From positions 1-62,414 of the forward strand of contig JAGRMP010000274.1 of assembly GCA_020441225.1 (NCBI GenBank): a DNA stretch of 62,414 nt, read 5' to 3'. This DNA comes from Maritimibacter sp. Lineage in GTDB: Bacteria > Pseudomonadota > Alphaproteobacteria > Rhodobacterales > Rhodobacteraceae. Position numbers and translations under genes: made by a program. The notes below the pieces were generated by a model that saw nothing but the letters and a program-made list of their open reading frames with translations, was not told the origin of the DNA and did no database searches. Positions 8,243-17,524 of the stretch are shown piece after piece. Numbering within the stretch: the stretch's first letter is position 1; every line of letters begins with the position of its first letter.

Positions 8243-8533
8243 GGCTTCTGCGATCCCTCTGTCGGTTGGCGTTGGCGGTCTCATGTGCAAGACCGCCGGC
8301 GACTTCCGGCAACCCGGGATCGAGAAACGCGTTCTTCGCGTCACCCTTCGGAGAGTTCTTTAGAGGATGGCCAGTCCATCGAGCTCAACGGTTGGAAGGG
8401 GCAAGTGCACCTTGACCCAAGGATCTGAACATGGTCCGCCTGTGCCGGGACCGGAAACAGCCTGCGTCAGATGCCAAGTTGCCCGGTCCGGACGCGGTCG
8501 CGGGCCGCGAAAGGATCAGGCCGCTACACTCCC

Positions 8534-9646
8534 CTATTGCTGCTTGGAGCCACTGCCTGGGTTGGCGTCCTTCGCAACAACCAGGCGCCACTGGCCGCGG
8601 CCACCGGTCACCATGGGGCTCTCAATTTGCGCCATCTTGCTGAGAATGCCGTTCACGACCCGATTGCGGTTTTCGTCCGCGACCCGCTCGAACACCTGCT
8701 CGGGGAGTGTTTCGATGAGTTCGCGTGTCGCGAACGGTTTGGCACGGAGCTCCGGTATCAAGCCCCGGACATGCAATGCCGTGATGATCGCGGTCTTGCG
8801 GTCCAGTTCGTGTCCGCGGTCAGAAAGCAGAGATTGGTCTTCATCCGGGTCCATCGGGACTTCAACCGCACGCACGGTCGTGCGGTCTTCCCCGTCCTCG
8901 TCCTGGCCCAGGACAAACGCCTCGGTCCGGAACCGGAAGGCGGCGAGTTTGGGCATGCTTCTTTGCTTGTCCTGAGCCACGGCAACGCCGCCGTTCTTCA
9001 GCGGCGCAAGGGAGATCTCGGTGTCGACGGCGCTGCGAAGCGCCGAGCTTCCCCGGCCGCCCCGCTCGACGTCTTTTCCGGTGTGATGGACGAGCATGAC
9101 ATGCGCATTGACGGCGCGCGCGATCCGCTCGGCTGCTTGAGCGATGGCGGTCATCGCCGTCGACGAGTTTTCATCGGAGTCGCCCATAGATCGGGCCAAT
9201 GTGTCGATCGAGACAAGAGCGATCGGCAAGCCAACGTCTTTGATGACGGCGCGCAATTCCAGGATGAAATCCTCGACGGCATCTTGATCGGAAAGATCGA
9301 CAGCCAAGGTCTTGACAAGGTATGGAGCGGCGTCGGGGTCATGGATGTCATAAGCTTGCATCCTGTCGAGAATGGACGCGGGGGCCTCGGCGCCGACGTG
9401 GACGACGATCCCGCGTTTCGTGCGCGCGCCGAAGAACGGTTTTTCGCGGACGATGCAGTGACCGAGATGGCAGACAAGCGCGGATTTTCCCGAGTTGGAC
9501 GGCCCATAGAGCACCGATGTTTCAGACCGACGTAGCCAGCCTTTGGTTGCGTAGTTCCACGTCAGCACGGGGACGTGCTCGCGTGCGTCGATGAAGGTGT
9601 TGCGCCAGTCGTTGGCTGGTTGGGAGTTCGGGTTCGCAAAGGTCAT
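8534..9646 (-). CDS. RepA-like AAA ATPase (hexameric helicase/RecA-fold family, 370 aa)
   Basis: Walker A GPSNSGKSA lies at residues 49-57, a Walker B-type strand ends IALVSIDTLARSMG, and the sensor-like motif HVMLVHHTGKD follows. This is the AAA_25 / RSF1010 RepA arrangement seen in plasmid and integrative-element replication helicases. The gene is transcribed away from a perfect 49-base palindrome (9772-9820) and is divergent from a double-HTH gene, so a small replication or maintenance module is plausible. No matching primase or initiator gene is visible in the window. Confidence 0.75.
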   Translation of the reverse strand: MTFANPNSQPANDWRNTFIDAREHVPVLTWNYATKGWLRRSETSVLYGPSNSGKSALVCHLGHCIVREKPFFGARTKRGIVVHVGAEAPASILDRMQAYDIHDPDAAPYLVKTLAVDLSDQDAVEDFILELRAVIKDVGLPIALVSIDTLARSMGDSDENSSTAMTAIAQAAERIARAVNAHVMLVHHTGKDVERGGRGSSALRSAVDTEISLAPLKNGGVAVAQDKQRSMPKLAAFRFRTEAFVLGQDEDGEDRTTVRAVEVPMDPDEDQSLLSDRGHELDRKTAIITALHVRGLIPELRAKPFATRELIETLPEQVFERVADENRNRVVNGILSKMAQIESPMVTGGRGQWRLVVAKDANPGSGSKQQ

Positions 9647-9771
9647 TTTCGTGGTCCATGTGTCTGGTTGGCGATCAATCTGTCATCGTGACAACGGGCA
9701 AATAGGGCAGGCTTTTCGCGATCCAAAATCTGCGGAAAATTTTTTTGGGACGGACTTCGTGACGGTGAGAC

Positions 9772-9820
9772 AGCCGGACAGAGGGATATTCTCCGTAGGA
9801 GAATATCCCTCTGTCCGGCT
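9772..9820. repeat. Perfect palindrome, 23-bp arms and 3-base loop
   Basis: The arm starting AGCCGGACAGAGGGATAT (9772-9794) is followed by GTA (9795-9797) and the exact reverse complement (9798-9820). It lies in the divergent intergenic region (9647-9898) between the RepA-like ATPase and the double-HTH gene, so it is not a shared terminator. An A/T run sits at about 9735-9747. Candidate roles are an operator for the HTH protein, a cruciform-type replication start, or a recombination site. Confidence 0.85.
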
Positions 9821-9898
9821 GCTCCCGCCCATGTTTTTGAGATCGAGATATCCTGCCCTATGTCCTCTCCATGGAACGACGAAAGATGGAAAGATATC

Positions 9899-10264
9899 AT
9901 GGAAAACAAACGTTTGAGCCCGATCGCCTTGTCGGAAGTCGCTCGGCTGATGGCAGTTTCCGAGCGGACTGTCCGCCGCTTGATCGACCGGGGTGAGATC
10001 GCTGCCGAGCGCATTGGCGCGACGCTCGCAGTCATACCGAGTGCCCTTCCGGAGCCGCTCGCTGCGAGCGTCGAAGCGGGGAATGCCGAGCCTCTCCTGA
10101 CGATTCACGACGCTGCCCGGATGCTCGAGTGCTCGCCCATGTTGGTGCGCCGCCTGACATCTCAAGGGAAGCTAAGGGAAATCTGGATCGGCAGTGCGCC
10201 CCGGTGGTCCCCCAATGAAGTCGCGGACTTCCTCAGGAGTGCCGAAGAGAAACTTCCATTTTGA
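9899..10264 (+). CDS. Double helix-turn-helix (excisionase-like) DNA-binding protein
   Basis: Two HTH_17-type motifs occur in tandem: IALSEVARLMAVSERTVRRL with DRGEIAAERIG, then TIHDAARMLECSPMLVRRLT with SQGKLREIWIG and a final WSPNEVADFL. This is the architecture of the 6625-6996 protein but in the opposite orientation. The ATG at 9899 follows GGAAAG; an in-frame ATG at 9860 would add 13 residues. It is divergent from the RepA-like gene and reads away from the big palindrome, so autoregulation at that site is likely. It could be the directionality factor for one of the recombinases. Confidence 0.7.
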   Translation: MENKRLSPIALSEVARLMAVSERTVRRLIDRGEIAAERIGATLAVIPSALPEPLAASVEAGNAEPLLTIHDAARMLECSPMLVRRLTSQGKLREIWIGSAPRWSPNEVADFLRSAEEKLPF

Positions 10265-10444
10265 GCATGTGAGGTCCGCCCGCCATTTTGCCCGATGGAC
10301 ACGGACGCGAACGTGAGTTGCAACACCGGTTGCAGACATTCGTCCGGAAATCGCGGCGCCGGTCTGGTCGTGGATTCGGTGGATTGCGGGCGGATTTTCC
10401 GCCTCCGCTCGCAGCGCTTCATGACCGGGCCCTGGAGGCGTGGT

Positions 10445-10637
10445 GCTGGGCTGCCCTTCAGTTCCGCACGGCTTCCATCTCGTCGGCGATGAACCCGCAG
10501 GCGCGCAAGGTGAGGGTCATGATGGTCAGCATCCTGCCCGAAGTGCCGCTGTCTCCCTGTCCAAACAGTCACATGATCCGCCGGGTGCGATCCCGGTCGG
10601 CCTGGTCAAAGTCGATCCAGGCAAGGAAGGACGTCAT
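10445..10637 (-). pseudogene. Remnant of a DUF6361 family gene
   Basis: The ATG at 10635-10637 overlaps the stop of the AddA-like gene (ATGA, 10634-10637). Reading on gives MTSFLAWIDFDQADRDRTRR-IM, which matches my recollection of the conserved N-terminus of DUF6361 proteins. A TGA then interrupts the frame; the same frame resumes with LFGQGDS, loses the expected family continuation, and ends after ADEMEAVRN. The gene therefore looks internally deleted, with a nonsense codon. It implies that the ancestral operon was WYL-AddB-AddA-DUF6361. Bases 10265-10444 upstream of the remnant hold nothing I can identify. Confidence 0.6.
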
Positions 10638-13600
10638 GCCAGTTCCTCGATTGTCTCATGCATAAGCGACACGGTGCCTTCGCTCATCCAGTGGATCGCA
10701 AGGCCATTCACCCGCTTGTCGGGCCAGAGACCCCGGGCAAGCCGGGCATAGGCCATCAGTTGCGGCATGTAGCCGGCGAAGCGGGCCTTTGGATCCGGGC
10801 ACGCGCCGGACTTGTGATCCACGATCAGAAGGCCGCTGGGCCCCTCGGCGAGGCAGTCGATGATCGCGTTCGTCTCCGCCCCATCGGGCGCGACCTCCTG
10901 AACCGGAAGCTCGAGATGAAGCCGGTCATAGCCTTGATCCGCGAGCCAAGCAGCAAGGGCCCTCGCCTGGGTGGCAATCGCGGCAAGCGTGTCCTCCGAC
11001 AAGCCTGTGGCAGAGGGTAGCCTGTCCGCCAGGTCCGGTCGTTGCGCGAAGACCCTGAATGCGAGGTGCCAAGCCGTGCCACGTTCGGTCGCACTAACGC
11101 CGCCAGTGTCTCTGATGCCCGGAGCCAGAGTGAACGTCTGCAAATCCAAGGAGGGCGCGGCGTCTTCGGGCACAAGACCTGAAGGGCTTCGACGCCAAGG
11201 CGTGCGGTGAGTCTCCGGCTGCGATTGAGGCTGGCCGTAGCGCGGATGACCGGCAGTTGCGTGTGCCATCGGTATTGCAGGTTTCTCGGGATTGCCAGCG
11301 AGAACAAGGGCCGGAAAGGTCTGATCACACAGGGTCAGCGCCGCGACACCCGTCGTAAGACCCGAACGATCCCTCAGCAGGTCGACCATACGCTCTGCTC
11401 TCTCGCGTGGCTTCGACTTTTCCTTCGGAAGGGCGAGGATCAACCTGTCGCGGGCGCGAGTCAGCGCAACGTAAAGTTCTCGCGCGGCCTTACGTTCATC
11501 GTCCGGTTGACATGCTTCGGCATAGACGGACTGGGTTTCCGGCGCCGCGAAGTTGGGCAGGAAGCGCAAGCCGGCGTGGTCCAACACATTCTCGAGATCG
11601 TCGAAGCCGGCAAAGTCGGCACTGAGAGTGCCGGGTCGCTCTGCGATGGCTTGATCGAGGCCGGCAACGATCGTGATTGGCCATTCCCGCCCCTTGGCGG
11701 CGTGCCAGGTGCAGATCTCGACGCCTGGCGCCGACCATCCGTCGGGGTTGGGATGGCGATCCCAGGTCTGTTCGGTCTGTCCCGCGATCCAACCGAGGAA
11801 GACCGGAACGCCGAAGCCGAAGTATCCCGCCGCCGCGCGCAGCTCTGGCGAGACTCGATCGAAATCCTGCGCCTCGGCCTCCAACCGGGCGAGATCTGCC
11901 AGGGCCTGGGCCGGGTTGACCAGAGTGGACGCCCAATCCCGCAAAGCGGTCACGCGCATCAACTGTGCGACGACGTCGGAGACGGGTTTCGCGTCAATCC
12001 CACCGGTCAGGGACCGCAGTGTCTCCAGAGCTGCATGCGTTTCGAGGACACCGTCGGCGGCGTTACGCAGCGCGTCTTCCAGAGGCATCCGTGGTGGACC
12101 GAGCGTCAGCCAAGTCAGGGCGGCATATCGATCCTCGGGGTCCGCCGCAAAGGCCAGGGCCGCCCGAGCGGCGCGCATCGCGGGAGCAGTCAACCAACCG
12201 TCCTGCTGGACGCGCACTGGCAGACCGCGTGCCTCGAGCGCAGCGGCGACTGCGCGCGCCTTGGCGTGCGTGTAGCACAGGACCGCGACGTCGGAGGATT
12301 GGGTCAGTCTCATTGCCTTGGTGGTCTTGTCGAACACCATTGCTCGGTCTTCCAACAAGTCCGCCACGCGGTTCGCGACGCAGTCCGCCATGGTGTCGGA
12401 ACGGCCGCCAGGAAGTTCGATCACCTCAAGTGCGGTCTCGCCCGTCTCGGCGCACTGCGGGGCGAGTGTGTCGTAGCCTTCGGGGAACAGCACAGGGCCG
12501 AGCGCGTTTACCACAGCCATGATGCGGGGATCCGAACGCCAGTTGCGGTCGAGGGGCGTGACCGCACCCAGATGCGCCCGTTGCAGGGCCGCTGACAGCC
12601 GCGCGTCCGCGCCCTGGAACCCCATGATCGACTGCTTGGTGTCGCCCACGATCAGGGCACGCGGTGCCTCTCGCGCGAGCCGCCACAGAAAAGCGAACTG
12701 CACTGGATTGGTGTCCTGGAACTCGTCAATCACGACGCAGTCGATCTCCCCCAGGACCGAGCTCAAGATTTCGGGGCGAGTGCGCAGCAGCGCCTCGGCT
12801 TCGACGATCATGTCGGCATAGTCGATCAATCCGGCGCGGCGCTTGGCTTCCTGATAGGCCTCCAGCACCTCCTGCGCGCCTGTCACAAGGGCCGTCAGAT
12901 GATCGCGGGCAAGTGCAAGAGGACCGGGGTGGCGTGGGAGCGCGTCTGCGGCGTCGATCACGGCTTGGGCGAAGTTGTCGTAGCCCGCCGGGGTCGTTGC
13001 TCCGCGCTTTGACAGGCGTAGGGAGCGCAATTTCTGCCAGAGGGCCCAGTCTTGTTCCAACACGCCGGGGCGCTGGGCGCGTCGCAGATCTCGATGGTTG
13101 TTCGAGAACGTATCGACCGCAGACTTGTTGCCCGAAAAGGCCGCTACAATATTGTCCGGGAATGCTTCGAGCAAGGCTGCAACTGCCCGGCGCAAAGTGT
13201 CGGTCAATGCCGTGCCATCCACCTCACAGGGGCCGTAGCCTGCGTTCAACGCGTCAATCGCCGGCGCAAGTATGGCAGGCGAGGCGCCACGGTCACCAAG
13301 CCCCCGGATCAAGTCGACTGTCTTCAGGATGTCGGCGCGAAACTGATCCTCGGCGCTGGCGCCTGACATCCAGTTCCAGCTGTAGCCGAAACGGGCAAGG
13401 TTCTCCATCAGCGGCGAGAGTGCCGAACAGTGGGCCATCTCCATCCGGATCAGAAGGTCGCGTTCCGGTTCGCTCAATAGACGGGACTCGGGCGAACGGC
13501 CGGCGGCGAAGGCGTGTTCGATCAACAGGCGCTGTCCGAGGGCATGGATCGTGCCGATATAGGCTCGGTCGATCTCAAGCGCGTCCTGGATCCGGCCCCG

Positions 13601-13780
13601 GGCCATGAGTTCCCCGCGAATCCGGCTGCGCATTTCTGCGGCTGCGGCTTCAGTGAAAGTCACGGCGAGGATGCGCCCAGGAGCGATGGCGCCGCTTTCG
13701 ATCCAGCCCGCGACCTGCCGTTGGATGTGCGTTGTCTTGCCGGCGCCTGCACCGGCGGGAACGAGGGAAAGATGGGTCAT
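10634..13780 (-). CDS. AddA-like UvrD/PcrA superfamily 1 helicase with C-terminal nuclease domain (1048 aa)
   Basis: The SF1 helicase motifs are in order: Walker A AGAGAGKTT (residues 9-17), motif Ia ILAVTFTEAAAAEMR, motif II VIDEFQDTNPVQF, motif III GDTKQSIMGFQGAD and motif VI YVALTRARDRL. The last 150 residues carry a RecB-type PD-(D/E)XK core: IIDCL, then LLIVDHKSG, then YMPQLMAYA. It starts inside the stop of the AddB-like gene (ATGA, 13777-13780). The pair resembles AddAB recombination nucleases but sits in an island behind a WYL regulator, so a role in attacking or processing foreign DNA is inferred. The enzyme family itself is clear. Confidence 0.85.
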   Translation of the reverse strand: MTHLSLVPAGAGAGKTTHIQRQVAGWIESGAIAPGRILAVTFTEAAAAEMRSRIRGELMARGRIQDALEIDRAYIGTIHALGQRLLIEHAFAAGRSPESRLLSEPERDLLIRMEMAHCSALSPLMENLARFGYSWNWMSGASAEDQFRADILKTVDLIRGLGDRGASPAILAPAIDALNAGYGPCEVDGTALTDTLRRAVAALLEAFPDNIVAAFSGNKSAVDTFSNNHRDLRRAQRPGVLEQDWALWQKLRSLRLSKRGATTPAGYDNFAQAVIDAADALPRHPGPLALARDHLTALVTGAQEVLEAYQEAKRRAGLIDYADMIVEAEALLRTRPEILSSVLGEIDCVVIDEFQDTNPVQFAFLWRLAREAPRALIVGDTKQSIMGFQGADARLSAALQRAHLGAVTPLDRNWRSDPRIMAVVNALGPVLFPEGYDTLAPQCAETGETALEVIELPGGRSDTMADCVANRVADLLEDRAMVFDKTTKAMRLTQSSDVAVLCYTHAKARAVAAALEARGLPVRVQQDGWLTAPAMRAARAALAFAADPEDRYAALTWLTLGPPRMPLEDALRNAADGVLETHAALETLRSLTGGIDAKPVSDVVAQLMRVTALRDWASTLVNPAQALADLARLEAEAQDFDRVSPELRAAAGYFGFGVPVFLGWIAGQTEQTWDRHPNPDGWSAPGVEICTWHAAKGREWPITIVAGLDQAIAERPGTLSADFAGFDDLENVLDHAGLRFLPNFAAPETQSVYAEACQPDDERKAARELYVALTRARDRLILALPKEKSKPRERAERMVDLLRDRSGLTTGVAALTLCDQTFPALVLAGNPEKPAIPMAHATAGHPRYGQPQSQPETHRTPWRRSPSGLVPEDAAPSLDLQTFTLAPGIRDTGGVSATERGTAWHLAFRVFAQRPDLADRLPSATGLSEDTLAAIATQARALAAWLADQGYDRLHLELPVQEVAPDGAETNAIIDCLAEGPSGLLIVDHKSGACPDPKARFAGYMPQLMAYARLARGLWPDKRVNGLAIHWMSEGTVSLMHETIEELA

Positions 13781-16392
13781 GCGTCCTCCTCCTCGTCAGG
13801 CAGGGTGAAAGCAGCAACAAGGGTGTTGCCGTCGAGTGCATAGGCCGAAATCCCTCGATCCTTGAAGGCCTTCGCGTCGCCTGCCCGGTTCAAGCGGATT
13901 GTGCCTGCGGCGACCTCGGCGACGACCCGAGCAAGGTGGTCCATTGCATTGACGGACGCGTCCGCGCTGACCGCTTCCGTCCTCGGGATCTCAGCCCCCG
14001 CTGCATCCGAAAGGACCGTGCTGTCCAGCATGGTGTGATAGGCCGTGACGACCTCGGCCCCCTCGGCCACCAGCCGGGTGAGCGCTGTCTCTGCCGCGGG
14101 CCTTTCGAGCATCGCACGGTAGAGCGCAACCTGAAGATCCCACCCTTTGGCCATTCGATCCCGCCGGCCGGACGCCCGAGATCGCTTGTGATCGACGACC
14201 AGAATGCGGCCATCGGGAAGGCGCAGCAGACAGTCCGCTCTGCCTTGCAAAAGGAGCCCACCATGGTCACCGCTCAACGCGATTTCGTTGTGCAGCACTT
14301 CCGCTCCGGTGGCCGTGAGGAAATCATTCCATCCCGCGGCGACTTCATTGGCCTCACGCAGAAGGCTGCGCCGTTCCGTGGCCCATTGCGGGCCAGCCAA
14401 CCACGGTGCATGGCGCTGGATCGCGTTGTCCAGGATTTCGGGTATCGCGGCGAGAAGGCGATCTGCTTCGGGCGCCGGCGCTCCCTCGGGGAAGCCATCT
14501 TCCAGCACCTGGTGCAGGATGTTACCGAGCGTCATCACGTCGAGCGTCTCTGGCGCCCAAGTCCGGTCCTTTGCGTCGAGCTCTTCCAGCACCCAGGCCA
14601 GTGGGCTGACCAGGAGCGTCTCCAGGCGCGATGGTGATTGCGGACGCATGGCTCCCGAAGCGTCCTGACGCAACAGCAGCAGGTCAAGCCCGGGCCGATC
14701 CGGAGTGCCGAGTCCCCGGTTCAGGTGCAAGTGGCCGTCTGAGGGCAGGATCGGGTGGCCACTCGTAGGCTCAGCTTCAAGGCGCTGCGCGGCGACCGGC
14801 CAGGTTGAGATATCTTCGGCACGGATGTCACGCACGAAGTCAACGGGTTCTTCGAAGCCCAACATGTGAGTGATCAGTGCCAACCCCACGGACGGCGACT
14901 GCCGGTCACCGCGGAGGTCCATCGCCGGCACCAACAGCGTCAGCCCATCGGTCGCGGCGCCAAGCTGCCGACGCAGCAGTTCCAGCCCCCTGGCCAGTTT
15001 CTCGCGCCGTCCCGGCAGCGCCAACCCGGTTGTCCTGATCTGGGCAATCTCGGCCTCAGTGAAGAATGGATCCGTGCCCGGCTGGCGAGGCCACGAGCGT
15101 CCCGCCATGCCCAGAACGATCAGTTGCCGAGCCCCTCGCCACGGTAGGGCGGCTTCCGTGAACAGTGAAACGCCTTCGACAATCCGGTCCCCCACGGGGG
15201 CGGAGACCGGGGAAATCGCCACTATCCTCCGCAGCAGAGGCCAGTCGATCGTCTCTTGCGTGACCGCTCGAAGAGCCGCGATCCTCGGGCGGAGCCCGGC
15301 GTCAGGTGCAGCCCGTGCGATCGCCCCCAGCCGTGCAAACAATTGGTCAGGCGTTTCACAGGGGCGTAGGGCATCCCAAACTTCACGCGCGGCTCCGGTC
15401 AGATCGGATGCGGCCCGGGACCATCCCCGTTCGATTACCCGCCGCGCCATCAAGTTTCCGATTGCGCGCGGCCAAGGCATCAACGGCGACACGCACAGCG
15501 ACGCTATTGCTGTCCGAGGAGCTGGCCCTTCGAGCACCACGAGCAGCAAACCAAGCAGTTCTGATGTTATGTCGCGTTCCAACGCGGTGGCGGGTTGCCC
15601 GGACAGTGGTAGACCGACCCGGTCGAATGCGTCGCCGAGCGCGGCATCGTATGCCGGGTCATCGGGCGCAAGCACACCCAATTCCCCAACAGAGGAGACG
15701 GTGCCATCGTCGAGCATCCGCCGGGCCAGCGCCGCGGCGAAGTCGGACTCCTCGCGTGGATCGCGCAGGCCGTAGCAGGCAATCGTATCATCAAGGGGAA
15801 TAGCCTCGGTCCATTGACCGAGGTGCCGCTGCACCTTCTGCAAGGCGGTGTCGCCCGTAGTGTGCATGACTGGCTGCCGAGCGCGCCAGTCGTTCAGAGC
15901 GGCCTCGGGCGCTGTGCCATGATGAGCAAGAAGCGTTGCAGCGAGGGCGGTTTCCGCTGGCGTGGCGAACGCGCAGGGCGTTGGGTCGAGAAGCGGGAGT
16001 GCCTCCAGTGCAGCCATGGACGGGCTGCGCAGGACATGCGCCCAGATGTTCAGAGGACCTTGGGCCACACCGATCCCGCTCCACAAGTCTTTCAGTGCTT
16101 CGAGATGGGTCCGTGCCCGGCTGGACGGCAAGAGGCTCGGGTTGATCTCGTCAGGGTCAAGACGCGAGGTCGAACTGGCAACCATCGAGAGTGCGGCTTC
16201 CACAGCACGCGATGTTTCAGTTGGCGCAGCGTCGAAGCTTCGGGACCACGGGGCGGTGGGGTCCGAGAGGTGTTCGGAAAGGCGCAGATCCGGCGCTCTC
16301 GGGGAAAGGTAGGTTTCGGCGAGGAGTGAATCGGTGACATGTCTGATCGCCCCGGTTTCGGGACTCCGTGTCAGGAGAGGATCAATGCGCAT
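13777..16392 (-). CDS. AddB-like PD-(D/E)XK nuclease / inactivated helicase (871 aa)
   Basis: The C-terminal nuclease core reads GGLLLQGRADCLL, then RILVVDHKRS, then WDLQVALYRAML, the RecB/Cas4-type PD-(D/E)XK signature. The long N-terminal part resembles AddB/RecC inactivated helicase domains and has no Walker A. I see no cysteine after the nuclease motif, so the 4Fe-4S clamp usual in AddB and Cas4 seems absent. The ATG at 16392 is preceded by GGAG; upstream in-frame ATGs at 16410 and 16458 are alternatives. It overlaps the helicase gene by 4 bases and follows the WYL gene after about 100 bases. Confidence 0.75.
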   Translation of the reverse strand: MRIDPLLTRSPETGAIRHVTDSLLAETYLSPRAPDLRLSEHLSDPTAPWSRSFDAAPTETSRAVEAALSMVASSTSRLDPDEINPSLLPSSRARTHLEALKDLWSGIGVAQGPLNIWAHVLRSPSMAALEALPLLDPTPCAFATPAETALAATLLAHHGTAPEAALNDWRARQPVMHTTGDTALQKVQRHLGQWTEAIPLDDTIACYGLRDPREESDFAAALARRMLDDGTVSSVGELGVLAPDDPAYDAALGDAFDRVGLPLSGQPATALERDITSELLGLLLVVLEGPAPRTAIASLCVSPLMPWPRAIGNLMARRVIERGWSRAASDLTGAAREVWDALRPCETPDQLFARLGAIARAAPDAGLRPRIAALRAVTQETIDWPLLRRIVAISPVSAPVGDRIVEGVSLFTEAALPWRGARQLIVLGMAGRSWPRQPGTDPFFTEAEIAQIRTTGLALPGRREKLARGLELLRRQLGAATDGLTLLVPAMDLRGDRQSPSVGLALITHMLGFEEPVDFVRDIRAEDISTWPVAAQRLEAEPTSGHPILPSDGHLHLNRGLGTPDRPGLDLLLLRQDASGAMRPQSPSRLETLLVSPLAWVLEELDAKDRTWAPETLDVMTLGNILHQVLEDGFPEGAPAPEADRLLAAIPEILDNAIQRHAPWLAGPQWATERRSLLREANEVAAGWNDFLTATGAEVLHNEIALSGDHGGLLLQGRADCLLRLPDGRILVVDHKRSRASGRRDRMAKGWDLQVALYRAMLERPAAETALTRLVAEGAEVVTAYHTMLDSTVLSDAAGAEIPRTEAVSADASVNAMDHLARVVAEVAAGTIRLNRAGDAKAFKDRGISAYALDGNTLVAAFTLPDEEEDA

Positions 16393-16492
16393 CGTCGGAC
16401 GCTCCATGGGAATCGCTACATCTTTACTTTGAAGGATCTTTGCGTCTGAGGGTGTCAAAATCTGTCATGGCCTTTGTGCAAGCCGAATACTC

Positions 16493-17491
16493 TCATGGAA
16501 GCGCGGGAAAGTCGGTTCGCTGATGGTGGGCGACCATCTCGCGCAAGGCTGTTGGAGCAATAACCTCGACCTGATCGCCCCACCGGTAGAGAAACCATGT
16601 CATTTCCAGTAGGCCTGAAGCTTCGAAACGAACGGTCAGCGCGCCGTCGGGTTCGTCGATCGTGTCCTGCGCAGGATGAAACACAAACTGTCGTGCCGTT
16701 GGCGCGGCCTCTGGTGTGAAGCGCCAGACTACTGGTCCAAACTCGGATTCCGCGTGGTAGGATCCGAATGCGCGTGCCGCATAGGCGGCAAGGTCGAACT
16801 CTGGCTCGCGTTGGAAGCTTCCAGGAAGGATTTCTGCGGTTTCGATCCGGTCGAGGCGAAAACGTCGAAAGACACCGTCACCGTCTACCGGGCGTGCGAC
16901 CAGATAACGGCGAGTTCCCAGCAGCAGCCCATGCGGCTCGAGAATCCTCTCCTTGGGTCGGTCGTCGTTGGCCCCGCGATAGGAGATACTCAGCTCCCAG
17001 GGTGCACGTAGTGCCTCTGTCAGAGTCCCGAGCAGCGCGGTATCGGCAACAACTTTTGGTCCAGGACGGGAGGCGAAGCCCTGTGCTTCCAGCAGTGCCT
17101 CGGCATCAGCCTCGGTCCGGCGTGCGAGCGACGATGGCATCGCGGCCAACAGGCGATCTCTGAGTGCCCGAAGTCGCGTGGCTTCATCCGGGGCTCCGTC
17201 CCGATCAGCGCGCCTCGCGGCCATGTCGAGAGCCGCAAGCTCACCGTCACGGACACCTTGAGCCTGGAGCCATCTTGGATCAGGGCGCGGCAGATGCCAC
17301 CTGCGCCGACGGTCATCGTCTTCCTTGACATGTGCCTGAGGAAAAGTGGCTTCGAATGCACGGACCATCCGCTGTGCTGTTCGATGGTCGCACCCGAACT
17401 CCTCGACGATCTCGCGAAGAGAGACGCCTTCGAAACGGGCCGCAGCCATGTCCGCAAGGCGAAGGAGATCTGCGGCCTTGCTGAACGACAT
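16493..17491 (-). CDS. WYL-domain transcriptional regulator (332 aa)
   Basis: The N-terminal winged HTH (LLRLADMAAARFEGVSLREI, CDHRTAQRMVRAF) is followed by a WYL-type domain: ELSISYRGAND, EPHGLLLGTRRYLVA, FRRFRLDRI. The C-terminal WCX region ends VEVIAPTALREMVAHH. Such proteins regulate many defence operons and sense nucleic-acid or nucleotide ligands. It is the first gene of the WYL-AddB-AddA set. The ATG (17491) has a perfect TTGGAGG ribosome site. A dyad, TGACAG-N3-CTGTCA, sits 18 bases upstream and is a plausible autoregulatory operator. Confidence 0.85.
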   Translation of the reverse strand: MSFSKAADLLRLADMAAARFEGVSLREIVEEFGCDHRTAQRMVRAFEATFPQAHVKEDDDRRRRWHLPRPDPRWLQAQGVRDGELAALDMAARRADRDGAPDEATRLRALRDRLLAAMPSSLARRTEADAEALLEAQGFASRPGPKVVADTALLGTLTEALRAPWELSISYRGANDDRPKERILEPHGLLLGTRRYLVARPVDGDGVFRRFRLDRIETAEILPGSFQREPEFDLAAYAARAFGSYHAESEFGPVVWRFTPEAAPTARQFVFHPAQDTIDEPDGALTVRFEASGLLEMTWFLYRWGDQVEVIAPTALREMVAHHQRTDFPALP

Positions 17492-17509
17492 CGAACCTCC
17501 AATGGGCGG

Positions 17510-17524
17510 TGACAGGTTCTGTCA
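17510..17524. promoter_or_regulatory. Dyad TGACAG-N3-CTGTCA upstream of the WYL gene
   Basis: On the plus strand, arms TGACAG (17510-17515) and CTGTCA (17519-17524) pair perfectly around a 3-base centre. The site lies immediately 5' of the ribosome site of the WYL regulator gene, where an autoregulatory operator would be expected. Confidence 0.5.
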
